Under the pieces are notes generated by a model that made no database searches, was not told the origin of the DNA, and worked only from the letters and a program-made list of their open reading frames with translations. Positions 29,342 to 37,165 of a stretch of DNA of 64,000 bases are shown in pieces. Every line of letters starts with the position of its first letter. Within the stretch, counting starts at the first letter, position 1. Position numbers and translations under genes: made by a program. The DNA is taken from the NCBI RefSeq assembly GCF_000949135.2, contig NZ_JTAN02000002.1, positions 124,001 to 188,000 on the forward strand, in the 5' to 3' direction. The stretch is from Burkholderia sp. USMB20 (lineage in GTDB: Bacteria > Pseudomonadota > Gammaproteobacteria > Burkholderiales > Burkholderiaceae).

Positions 29342-29811
29342 GGTTGTATCGTCTCGCGAAAGAACGAAAGGGGCACTACCTGGCCGACGACCTGAGCGGG
29401 AACGGCGCGGCGATCGCAGGCGGCCGCTGGAATCCTCGCGGCATGCGGGTGCTGTATACCTGCTGCCATGCGTCGACGTCGTTGCTCGAGGCGCTCGTCC
29501 ATATGTCCGGGTTGCTTCCGGCAGGCGGATTTTATTTGGTGACGCTGGAGGTGCCCGACACCGTGCATGACCACGCGTACCAGCCGGACCTGCCGGACGA
29601 CTGGGCAGTACTGTCGCAGGACCCGGAGTCGACCGCCCGAATCGGGCAGGCCTGGCTCGAAGCGGGCGAGCAGTTGGCGATGCGCGTACCGTCCGTCGTC
29701 TGCCCGACCGACTTCAACTTGCTGCTGAACCCGCTGCATGCGGATTTTGCTTCAAGTGTGAAAGTGATCGGCAAGGAAGCGTTCGCGCTGGATCCTCGCC
29801 TGTTCGGCTAG
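29338..29811 (+). CDS. RES-domain toxin
   Basis: 157 residues, a complete RES domain. Conserved residues are visible: Arg in MRLYRLAKERKGHY, the GGRWNPRGMRVLYTC block with Arg and Tyr, Glu in SLLEALVHM, and Asn near the end in LLLNPLHADF. RES toxins degrade NAD+ and are neutralised by Xre/DUF2384 antitoxins such as the one encoded just upstream. The GTG start overlaps the antitoxin stop by 4 bases; the upstream extension of the open frame lies inside the antitoxin gene. Confidence 0.92.
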   Translation: MRLYRLAKERKGHYLADDLSGNGAAIAGGRWNPRGMRVLYTCCHASTSLLEALVHMSGLLPAGGFYLVTLEVPDTVHDHAYQPDLPDDWAVLSQDPESTARIGQAWLEAGEQLAMRVPSVVCPTDFNLLLNPLHADFASSVKVIGKEAFALDPRLFG

Positions 29812-29871
29812 CCGGCCGTATTGTTTCGGTCGACGAATTGTTGTCGGCTGCCGCTCGATCGCGTCGCCCGA

Positions 29872-32598
29872 TCAGCGCTGCCATGGCGCGACGCCCGGAT
29901 ACGAGGTCTTGCCGAGACGCTCCCGCGCGTCGCGCACGATAGTCGCATCGAGTTCCCCGTCATCAGCCAGCGCCTTCAGCGCGGCGAGCACGATGCTCGC
30001 GCGATCGACTTCGAAGAACGCGCGCAGCGCGTCGCGCGTGTCGCTGCGGCCGAACCCGTCGGTGCCGAGCGTCACGTAGCGGCGCGGCACGTACGCGCGG
30101 ATCAGTTCGGGCACCGCACGCACGTAATCGGTCGCGGCGATTACCGGGCCCTGCGTTCCTTCAAGCATCCGCGTGACATACGACGATGCCGATCCGTCGC
30201 CGAGCCGAGACAGCCGTTCGGCTTCCATCCCGTCGCGCTGCAACTCGCTGAAACTCGTGACGCTCCAGACGGCTGCATCGATCCCCCAGTCGTCCTGCAG
30301 CATCCGCTGCGCGGCGAGCACCTCGCCGAGAATCGCGCCCGCGCCGAACAACTGCACGCGTGCGGTCGCGTTCACTGCGGACGGCAGCCGATGCATGCCC
30401 TTCAGGATGCCTTCGCGTCGGGCGGCCGGATCGTCGTCGGGCATCGACGGCTGCGCATAGTTCTCGTTCATCACGGTCACGTAATAGAACACGTCGCGCT
30501 GCTGTTCGACCATCTCGCGCATGCCGGCATCGACGATCGTCGCGACTTCGTACGCGAACGCCGGGTCGTAAGCGCGGCAGTTCGGAATCGTCGACGCCGT
30601 GAGATGGCTGCTGCCGTCCTGGTGCTGCAGGCCCTCGCCGCCGAGCGTCGTGCGGCCCGACGTCGCGCCGACGAGGAAGCCGCGCGAACGCTGGTCGGCG
30701 GCAGCCCAGATCAGGTCGCCGATCCGCTGGAAGCCGAACATCGAGTAGTAGATGTAGAACGGCAGCATCGGCAGGTCGTGCACGCTGTACGCGGTCGCGG
30801 CGGCGATCCACGACGACACCGCGCCGGCTTCCGAAATCCCTTCTTCGAGGATCTGGCCGCGCGTGTCCTCGCGGTAGTAGAGCATCGAGCCGAGATCCTC
30901 CGGTTCGTAGCGCTGTCCGAGCGGCGAGTAGATGCCGACCTGCCGGAACAGGCTCGCCATGCCGAACGTGCGCGCCTCGTCGGCGACGATCGGCACGACG
31001 CGCGGACCGATGTCGCGATCCTTGATCAACGCGGCGAGCATCCGCACGAGCGCCATCGTCGTCGACATCTCGCGACCGGCCGCCTCCAGCGCGAACGCAC
31101 CCCAGGCCGGCATCGAAGGGACGGTCAGCCCCTTCGATGCCGCCATCCGCCTTCTGGGCAGATAGCCTCCCAGGGCAGCCCGGCGGGCATGCAGGTAACG
31201 CATTTCCGGGCTGTCTTCCGCTGGTTTGTAAAACTTCAACTGCTCGACGTCGTGGTCCGACAGCGGCAACCGGAAACGGTCGCGGAACGCCTTCAGGTCG
31301 TCGACGTCGAGCTTCTTCTGCTGGTGAGTGGTCATCCGCCCCTGGCCGGCCGTGCCCATTCCATAACCCTTCATCGTCTTCGCGAGGATCACGGTTGGCT
31401 GGCCGCGATGGGCGAGCGCGCGCGCATACGCGGCGTGCAGCTTGCGCGCATCGTGGCCGCCGCGGCGCAGGCGGTCGATTTCCGCGTCGGTGAGCTGCGC
31501 GGCCAGCGCTTCGAGCGCGGGGTCGCCGCTGAAGAAGCGCGCGCGGTTGTACGCGCCGTCGTTCGCGGAGAAGGTCTGGAACTGGCCGTCGACGGTGTCG
31601 GCGAACGCGCGCGCGAGGGCGCCCGCGTGATCGCGCGCGAACAGCGGATCCCAGTCGGAGCCCCACAGCACCTTGATCGTGTTCCAGCCGGCGCCGGCGA
31701 ACAGCGCTTCGAGCTCGTCGATCACGCGGCCGTTGCCGCGCACCGGGCCGTCGAGCCGCTGCAGGTTGCAGTTGATCACGAACACGAGGTTGTCGAGCCC
31801 TTCGCGCGCGGCGAGCGACAGCGCGCCGAGCGATTCGGGCTCGTCCATCTCGCCGTCGCCGAAGAAGCCCCACACGGTGCGGCCGGCGGTGTTCGCGAGC
31901 GCGCGATGCTGCAGGTAGCGCATGAAGCGCGCCTGGTAGATCGCGTTGATCGGGCCGATGCCCATCGAGCCGGTCGGGAACTGCCAGAAATCCGGCATCA
32001 GCCACGGATGCGGATACGAACACAGCCCGGGCCCGGCGATTTCACGACGGTAGTGCTTCAGGTGATCTTCAGTGAGGTAGCCTTCGAGATACGCGCGCGC
32101 ATACACGCCCGGCGACGAATGCGGTTGGAAGTACACGAGGTCGCCGTTCGGGCCGCTTTCATGGCCTGCGTCGGCCGGCGCCGCACGGAAGAAATGGTTG
32201 AAGCCGACTTCGAACAGGTCCGACGCCGACGCGTAGCTCGCGATGTGGCCGCCGAGTTCGCCGTATGCCCGGTTCGCGCGCACGACCATCGCGAGCGCGT
32301 TCCAGCGCAGCGCGGCGGACAGCCGTTCCTCGAGCTCGGCGTCGCCCGGATACGGCGGCTGTTCGTGCGCGGCGATCGTGTTCAGGTACGGCGTGACGGG
32401 GCCGCGCGGCGCCGCGAGCCCGCGGGTGTGCGCATGCGCGGCGAGCCGGCCGAGCAGGTACTGCGCGCGTTCCTTGCCGACGTGCGCGACGACGGCGTCG
32501 AGCGCTTCCAGCCATTCGGCGGTTTCTTCCGGGTCGGCGTCGGCGTGAGCCGCGCCCGCGCGCCGTGTGGCGTCGATTCCGTTCGACAGGTCCGTCAT
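29872..32598 (-). CDS. Stand-alone 2-oxoacid dehydrogenase E1 (AceE/MdeB-type)
   Basis: 908 residues of the homodimeric pyruvate dehydrogenase E1 family, thiamine diphosphate-dependent. The ThDP motif is visible as GFFGDGEMDEPESLGALSLA with the closing Asn in FVINCNLQRLDGP, and GISEAGAVSSWIAAATAYSV lies in the second half. The start at 32598 has GGGGAGA upstream. No E2 or E3 gene is adjacent, so it must borrow them or work elsewhere. In Pseudomonas putida the homologous MdeB oxidises 2-oxobutyrate and is encoded next to an Lrp-type regulator, MdeR. The divergent Lrp gene here and acdS nearby suggest the same substrate. Plain pyruvate is the alternative. Confidence 0.88.
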   Translation of the reverse strand: MTDLSNGIDATRRAGAAHADADPEETAEWLEALDAVVAHVGKERAQYLLGRLAAHAHTRGLAAPRGPVTPYLNTIAAHEQPPYPGDAELEERLSAALRWNALAMVVRANRAYGELGGHIASYASASDLFEVGFNHFFRAAPADAGHESGPNGDLVYFQPHSSPGVYARAYLEGYLTEDHLKHYRREIAGPGLCSYPHPWLMPDFWQFPTGSMGIGPINAIYQARFMRYLQHRALANTAGRTVWGFFGDGEMDEPESLGALSLAAREGLDNLVFVINCNLQRLDGPVRGNGRVIDELEALFAGAGWNTIKVLWGSDWDPLFARDHAGALARAFADTVDGQFQTFSANDGAYNRARFFSGDPALEALAAQLTDAEIDRLRRGGHDARKLHAAYARALAHRGQPTVILAKTMKGYGMGTAGQGRMTTHQQKKLDVDDLKAFRDRFRLPLSDHDVEQLKFYKPAEDSPEMRYLHARRAALGGYLPRRRMAASKGLTVPSMPAWGAFALEAAGREMSTTMALVRMLAALIKDRDIGPRVVPIVADEARTFGMASLFRQVGIYSPLGQRYEPEDLGSMLYYREDTRGQILEEGISEAGAVSSWIAAATAYSVHDLPMLPFYIYYSMFGFQRIGDLIWAAADQRSRGFLVGATSGRTTLGGEGLQHQDGSSHLTASTIPNCRAYDPAFAYEVATIVDAGMREMVEQQRDVFYYVTVMNENYAQPSMPDDDPAARREGILKGMHRLPSAVNATARVQLFGAGAILGEVLAAQRMLQDDWGIDAAVWSVTSFSELQRDGMEAERLSRLGDGSASSYVTRMLEGTQGPVIAATDYVRAVPELIRAYVPRRYVTLGTDGFGRSDTRDALRAFFEVDRASIVLAALKALADDGELDATIVRDARERLGKTSYPGVAPWQR

Positions 32599-32722
32599 CG
32601 CAGGTCTCCCCGCGCGCCGGTTCGGAGCGGCGCGCAATCAGTGGCAATCGGTCGGATCATGCTACCCGTCGATCCGCAAAATATGCGTCTGATTTCATTG
32701 GGATTTCGCTCGCGGATAGTGT

Positions 32723-32758
32723 AAATATTCCGGATGTAGCCACTCTTCCGGAATATTT
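32723..32758. promoter_or_regulatory. 11-bp perfect inverted repeat in the E1/Lrp divergent region
   Basis: AAATATTCCGG (32723-32733) and CCGGAATATTT (32748-32758) form a perfect inverted repeat with a 14-base spacer, ending five bases before the Lrp-type gene's ATG. The 25-bp centre-to-centre spacing places both arms on one DNA face within about two and a half turns. It is a strong candidate operator for the adjacent regulator. Confidence 0.65.
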
Positions 32759-32763
32759 CGACC

Positions 32764-33291
32764 ATGAGCGCAAACCCGCGTCGGCTCGACCGCATCGACA
32801 TCGGCATCTTGAACCAGCTGCAGCATAACGCGCGCATCACGAACGCGGAGCTCGCGCGCGCGGTGAACCTGTCCGCCACGCCGTGCTTCAACCGCGTGCG
32901 CGCGCTGGAGAAGCTCGGGTTGTTCCGCCAGCAGGTCACGCTGCTCGATCCCGAGCCGCTCGGGCTGCGGATCAACGTGTTCATCCAGGTCAGCCTCGAG
33001 AAGCAGGTCGAGGATGCGCTGCAGCGTTTCGAGGAGGCGATCTCGCAGCGGCCCGAGGTGATGGAGTGTTACCTGATGTCGGGCGACGCCGACTATCTGC
33101 TGCGCGTCGTGATGCCCGACATGCGCACGCTCGAGCGCTTCATCATCGAGCGGCTGACGACGATTCCCGGCGTGTCGAACATCCGGTCGAGCTTCGCGCT
33201 GAAGCAGGTGCGCTACAAGACCGCGCTGCCGCTGCCGGCGGCCGGGCTGACGCTCGTCGATCCGGACGAGTCGGCGTCCGACTGGGGCTGA
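32764..33291 (+). CDS. Lrp/AsnC-family regulator (MdeR-like position)
   Basis: 175 residues: helix-turn-helix [20 protein letters not shown] with recognition region [17 protein letters not shown], and RAM domain [17 protein letters not shown]. It is divergent from the E1 gene with 165 bp between the starts and an inverted repeat in front of its own start. By position it resembles MdeR of Pseudomonas putida, which controls mdeAB; mdeA is not present here. It probably senses an amino acid linked to 2-oxobutyrate formation. Confidence 0.88.
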   Translation: MSANPRRLDRIDIGILNQLQHNARITNAELARAVNLSATPCFNRVRALEKLGLFRQQVTLLDPEPLGLRINVFIQVSLEKQVEDALQRFEEAISQRPEVMECYLMSGDADYLLRVVMPDMRTLERFIIERLTTIPGVSNIRSSFALKQVRYKTALPLPAAGLTLVDPDESASDWG

Positions 33292-33294
33292 GCG

Positions 33295-33312
33295 CGGGGC
33301 GCCGGCGCCCCG
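33295..33312. terminator. Palindromic GC hairpin after the Lrp gene
   Basis: CGGGGCGCCGGCGCCCCG is an 18-bp perfect palindrome four bases behind the stop codon. The following bases have only short T-runs, so it is a possible, not certain, terminator. Confidence 0.4.
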
Positions 33313-33534
33313 TCCGGTTTCAGGTTTCAGACGAAACGGCGACAACGCGCCGACGATTGCCCGACGCCGTCGAAAGGGGCGGACTGCCGCGGTCCGGCCG
33401 CTGCGCGTCGTTGCGCGGGGCGCCCGCATCTTCACGACGCCGCGCGGCACGATCGCGTATGCTCGTTCGGTCAGCGGCGAAGGCGGCTGCCGGAGTCGAT
33501 TCAATCGTGTGACGACCGATCAACGAGCGAGGGC

Positions 33535-35259
33535 ATGATGGCTAGACAGACGATGGCGGAATACCTGGCGAAGACGCTGGCGGCAGCGGGCGTCGAGCGC
33601 ATCTGGGGCGTGACGGGAGACAGCCTGAACGGCCTGTCGTTCAGCCTGGGCCAGATCGGCTCGATCCGCTGGATGCATACGCGGCACGAGGAAAGCGCGG
33701 CGTTCGCCGCGGGCGCGGATGCCGCGTCGACCGGACGGCTCGCGGTGTGCGCGGGCAGCTGCGGCCCCGGCAACCTGCACCTGATCAACGGGCTGTACGA
33801 CTGCCACCGCAATCACCAGCCGGTGCTCGCGATCGCCGCGCACATTCCGTCGACCGAGATCGGCCTCGGCTACTTCCAGGAAACCCATCCGCAGGACCTG
33901 TTCCGCGAATGCAGCCATTTCGCGGAACTTGTGACGAACGCGTCGCAGTTCCCGCGCGTGCTCGCGCGCGCGATGCGCACCGCGATCGAGGAGCGCGGCG
34001 TCGCGGTGATCGTGCTGCCGGGCGACATCGCGCTCGGCGACGGCCCGGAGGAAGCGCCCGCGTGGAGCGAATCGGCGCCGCCGTCGATCCTGCCGGCGGA
34101 CGCCGATCTCGACCGGCTCGCGGCGCTGCTCAATGGGTCGGACGCGGTCACGCTGCTGTGCGGCAGCGGCACGCAGGGCGCGCACGACGAAGTGGTCGCG
34201 CTGGCCGACACGCTCGGCGCGCCGGTCGTGCATGCGCTGCGCGGCAAGCCGTTCGTCGAATGGGACAACCCGTTCGACGTCGGGATGACCGGCCTGATCG
34301 GCTTCAGCTCCGGCTATCACGCGATGGAATCGTGCGACACGCTGTTGATGCTCGGCACGGACTTCCCGTACCGGCCGTTCTATCCGACGAATGCGAAGGT
34401 CGCGCAGATCGACTGGAAGGGCTCGCAGCTCGGCCATCGCGCGCCGCTCGCGCTCGGGCTCGTCGGCACCGTGAAGGAAACGATCGCCGCGCTGCTGCCG
34501 CGCCTCACGCGCAAGACGCAGCGGCGCTTCCTCGAGAACGCATTGAAGCATTACGCGGCCGCGCGCAAGGGCCTCGACGATCTCGCGGTGGCCGAGCCGC
34601 CGGGCCGCGCGATCCATCCGCAATACCTGACGAAGATTGTCGACGAAGTCGCGGCCGACGACGCGATCTTCACGGCCGACGTCGGCACGCCGACGCTGTG
34701 GGCCGCGCGTTACCTGACGATGAACGGCAAGCGCCAGCTGCACGGTTCGTTCAATCACGGCTCGATGGCGAACGCGATGCCGCAGGCGCTCGGCGCGCAG
34801 GGCGCGCACCCTGGGCGGCAGGTCGTGTCGCTGTCGGGCGACGGCGGGCTGTCGATGCTGCTCGGCGATCTGCTGACCGCGCGCCAGCTCGACCTGCCGA
34901 TCAAGATCGTCGTCTACAACAACAGCCTGCTCGGCTTCGTGTCGATGGAGCTGAAGGCGGCCGGCTATCTCGACACGAACGTCGACCTGAGCCCGACCGA
35001 CTTCGCGGCGATCGCGAAGGGCGCGGGGATCTTCAGCGTGCGCGTCGAGCATTCGGAGAACGTCGAGCACGCGCTGCGCACCGCATTCGCGCACGACGGG
35101 CCGGCGGTCGTCGACGTCGTGACGTCGAAGTACGAACTGGCGATGCCGCCGAAGATCGAGTTCGCGCATGCGAAGGGCTTCAGCCTGTTCATGCTGCGCG
35201 CGATCCTCAGCGGGCGCGGCGACGAGATCGTCGAGCTGGCGCGGACCAATCTGCGGTGA
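33535..35259 (+). CDS. poxB: Pyruvate dehydrogenase (quinone), pyruvate oxidase
   Basis: 574 residues, thiamine diphosphate- and FAD-dependent, very like E. coli Pox[51 protein letters not shown] and [18 protein letters not shown]. The ThDP motif is [17 protein letters not shown] with YNNSLLGF. It oxidises pyruvate to acetate and CO2 at the membrane and passes electrons to ubiquinone. Two adjacent ATG codons (33535 and 33538) can both serve as start. It stands as a single transcription unit. Confidence 0.94.
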   Translation: MMARQTMAEYLAKTLAAAGVERIWGVTGDSLNGLSFSLGQIGSIRWMHTRHEESAAFAAGADAASTGRLAVCAGSCGPGNLHLINGLYDCHRNHQPVLAIAAHIPSTEIGLGYFQETHPQDLFRECSHFAELVTNASQFPRVLARAMRTAIEERGVAVIVLPGDIALGDGPEEAPAWSESAPPSILPADADLDRLAALLNGSDAVTLLCGSGTQGAHDEVVALADTLGAPVVHALRGKPFVEWDNPFDVGMTGLIGFSSGYHAMESCDTLLMLGTDFPYRPFYPTNAKVAQIDWKGSQLGHRAPLALGLVGTVKETIAALLPRLTRKTQRRFLENALKHYAAARKGLDDLAVAEPPGRAIHPQYLTKIVDEVAADDAIFTADVGTPTLWAARYLTMNGKRQLHGSFNHGSMANAMPQALGAQGAHPGRQVVSLSGDGGLSMLLGDLLTARQLDLPIKIVVYNNSLLGFVSMELKAAGYLDTNVDLSPTDFAAIAKGAGIFSVRVEHSENVEHALRTAFAHDGPAVVDVVTSKYELAMPPKIEFAHAKGFSLFMLRAILSGRGDEIVELARTNLR

Positions 35260-35511
35260 GGCGGTGAGGCGGCGCGAACCGTCGAGCGTCGAACCGTCGG
35301 CAATCGGGACGGCCCTGCGGCAGGTCACGATCGTTGGCGCGCGGTACCCCGCGCAGCTTCGGCGGCGCGTCGACCGCCGAGCGGGAAGCCGTCGATTGCA
35401 CGGCCGGCAGTGGCGGCGCAATCAGGGACAATCTTCACGTCGCCTTAAGTTTGCATTTCCTAGAATCGATGGAGCGCCGCGCGTGCGTGGCGGACGGATT
35501 TGTTCAGGAGG

Positions 35512-35607
35512 ATGCACGTGAAAGAGCCCCGTGGCGTCGTAGCCCTGTTACAGGCAGTCATTGGCACGCCGAAGCTGATGGCGCAACCGCGCAAGGTTGG
35601 CCGATGA
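35512..35607 (+). CDS. 29-31-codon leader ORF overlapping the methyltransferase start
   Basis: A perfect AGGAGG at 35506-35511 precedes a GTG at 35518 with six bases of spacing; an in-frame ATG at 35512 is too close to it. The peptide (VVALLQAVIGTPKLMAQPRK in the middle) ends in a TGA that overlaps the ATG of the methyltransferase gene as ATGA. The arrangement implies that ribosomes that finish this short frame restart on the next gene. The peptide itself is not recognised. Confidence 0.5.
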   Translation: MHVKEPRGVVALLQAVIGTPKLMAQPRKVGR

Positions 35608-36194
35608 TCTGGCCGAATGCGTTGCGTGTCTCGGCACTGTTCGTGCGCGAGTGGGTCGGCCGCCCGGCCGCGGTGGGCGCGTTGTGCCCGAGTTCGCGGC
35701 ATCTGGCGCGCGAGATGGCCGATGCGGTGCCGGACGGCGACGGGCTCGTCGTCGAGCTCGGCGGCGGCACCGGTGCGATCACCGCCGCGTTGCTCGAACG
35801 CGGCGTCGCGCCGGGGCGCCTCGTCGTGGTCGAGCGGGCGCCGGCGTTCGTGCAGCACCTGCGGCGGCGCTTTCCCGGGATTTCGATCGTATCGGGCGAC
35901 GCGCGGCAGCTCGAGCGGTTGCTGCCGCCCGATGCGCGTGTCGACGCGATCGTGTCCTGCCTGCCGCTGCGCACGTTGCCGCGCGAGGACGTGACGGCGA
36001 TCGTCGGGCAGTGCGAGCGTGTGCTGTCGGTCGACGGCGTGATGATCCAGTTCACCTACGACCTGCGCGTGCCCGAGCGTCACCCGCTGCGCGATCCGGC
36101 ATTCGTTGCCGATGCCAGCCGAATCGTGTGGGCAAATATTCCGCCCGCGCGCATCGTCACGATGCGCAGGGCCGCCATCGGACAGGTGGCGTGA
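35604..36194 (+). CDS. SAM-dependent methyltransferase (phospholipid N-methyltransferase-like)
   Basis: 196 residues, class I Rossmann methyltransferase. Motif I is LVVELGGGTGAITAALLERG, the acidic motif II VVVERAPAFVQHLRRRFPG, and motif IV DAIVSCLPLRTLPRE. The N-terminal FVREWVGRPAAVGALCPSSR is what I expect of the PmtA/Ksg-like small methyltransferases that methylate phosphatidylethanolamine, but lipid specificity is not proven. The ATG at 35604 has no ribosome binding site of its own and overlaps the stop of the leader ORF. The frame stays open upstream for 90 codons without homology. Confidence 0.82.
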   Translation: MIWPNALRVSALFVREWVGRPAAVGALCPSSRHLAREMADAVPDGDGLVVELGGGTGAITAALLERGVAPGRLVVVERAPAFVQHLRRRFPGISIVSGDARQLERLLPPDARVDAIVSCLPLRTLPREDVTAIVGQCERVLSVDGVMIQFTYDLRVPERHPLRDPAFVADASRIVWANIPPARIVTMRRAAIGQVA

Positions 36195-36334
36195 TGCCCG
36201 CATCCTGACACGCTTCCTTTCATCGACCCTGCGGAGGCCGTCGGTCGCGGCTCATGTTGCGGCGTCCGGCACGCGCGCCGCAGGCCGCGACGCGGCCTGC
36301 CGGATGAAGCGGTCGAGCGGCGTCGCGTAGCCGC

Positions 36335-36478
36335 TTCATCACGCACGATCTCGACGACGCATCGCGGATCGGCGACCGGATCGCGATCCTGCGCGACGGC
36401 ACGCCGGACGACATCCTGCCGCGTCCGGCGGACGATGATGTGCGGCGGTTCGTCGAGAAGCAGAGGAGTGCGAACCGA
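36335..36478 (+). pseudogene. Remnant of a proV-type ABC ATPase 3' end (copy 1)
   Basis: The sequence matches the 3' end of the intact proV gene (47369-47529) almost base for base: [20 protein letters not shown], then [20 protein letters not shown]. An 18-bp segment of proV between two GGCACG direct repeats is missing. No ribosome binding site or upstream ATPase sequence exists, so it cannot encode a working ATPase. Confidence 0.85.
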
Positions 36479-36985
36479 TCTGGCGGGAGCGTGCTAGCGA
36501 AGCACGGGGCGTTTCGCCTGCGTTTTGAGCGGCAGCCTGCCGGTACCCGCACGCGGTTGCACCGCAGGCAGCCCGTGGGTCACGTGCGGAGCACCTCGGC
36601 GGGATTTGCGTCGCCATTCCACGGCGCTTGCCGGCAGGAATCCTCGTTCCGGCCGATAACCGGACTCGCGCGCGCCCGCGCTCGCCGCGGACAGGATCCG
36701 AGGAAAAAGCGCCGAATCATAGTCGAAACATTTCTAAATGGCACTCCATGCGGGATTTTGATGCCTCATCGGAATGAATTCGGCGGGCGTCCTTGCCTGG
36801 CCTGCGTTTGCGATTGGGATTGGATATCCGGTGCTACGGGCATACCCGTATGGGCCGGCCGCGGCCGTTCAAAAGTGAAACATTCCGCGCTTGCAGGGAC
36901 CTTCTTCGGAAGATCGGACAAGCGTTTGAATACATAGAGAAATCCATCCGCGGGTCGAGGGTGTCCCGGCCCCGTGCCGATCGAC
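36479..36985. other. Intergenic region upstream of the Fap-like locus
   Basis: About 500 bp without a supported gene. The second half (36720-37000) is less GC-rich. A partial match to the palindrome at 36988 is seen at 36867-36882, where GTTCA and TGAAAC half-sites flank AAAG. Nothing else is recognised. Confidence 0.4.
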
Positions 36986-36987
36986 AC

Positions 36988-37003
36988 GTTTCAGACCTGA
37001 AAC
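36988..37003. promoter_or_regulatory. Palindromic upstream activator-like site
   Basis: GTTTCAGACCTGAAAC, two 7-bp perfect arms with a 2-bp centre. It lies about 100 bp ahead of the -24/-12 promoter, the usual distance for an enhancer-binding protein acting with sigma-54. Confidence 0.5.
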
Positions 37004-37089
37004 ATAAGTCGCATGCCGTAATCGGGCGAGGCGGGTTATGTCGCGCAAAGCATCCAACCGGCTCCCTGTCGTCAGGCAGCTGGCGGGAT

Positions 37090-37105
37090 TGGCATCGCCG
37101 ATGCG
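37090..37105 (+). promoter_or_regulatory. Sigma-54-like -24/-12 promoter
   Basis: TGGCATCGCCGATGCG fits the sigma-54 consensus TGGCAC-N5-TTGC: GG at 37091-37092 and GC at 37103-37104 with exactly ten bases between. Transcription would start near 37116, fifty bases before the ATG of the Gly-rich gene. Confidence 0.55.
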
Positions 37106-37165
37106 TGTTGTCCTCCGGATTGGTGCAGTTGGCCAAGCCGTTCCTCGTTACTTCAGGAGGATTTC

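Noticed and set aside
36735-36750. Second sigma-54-like element TGGCACTCCATGC
   Set aside because: It begins with TGGCAC, but the GG-to-GC spacing is eight bases where ten are needed.
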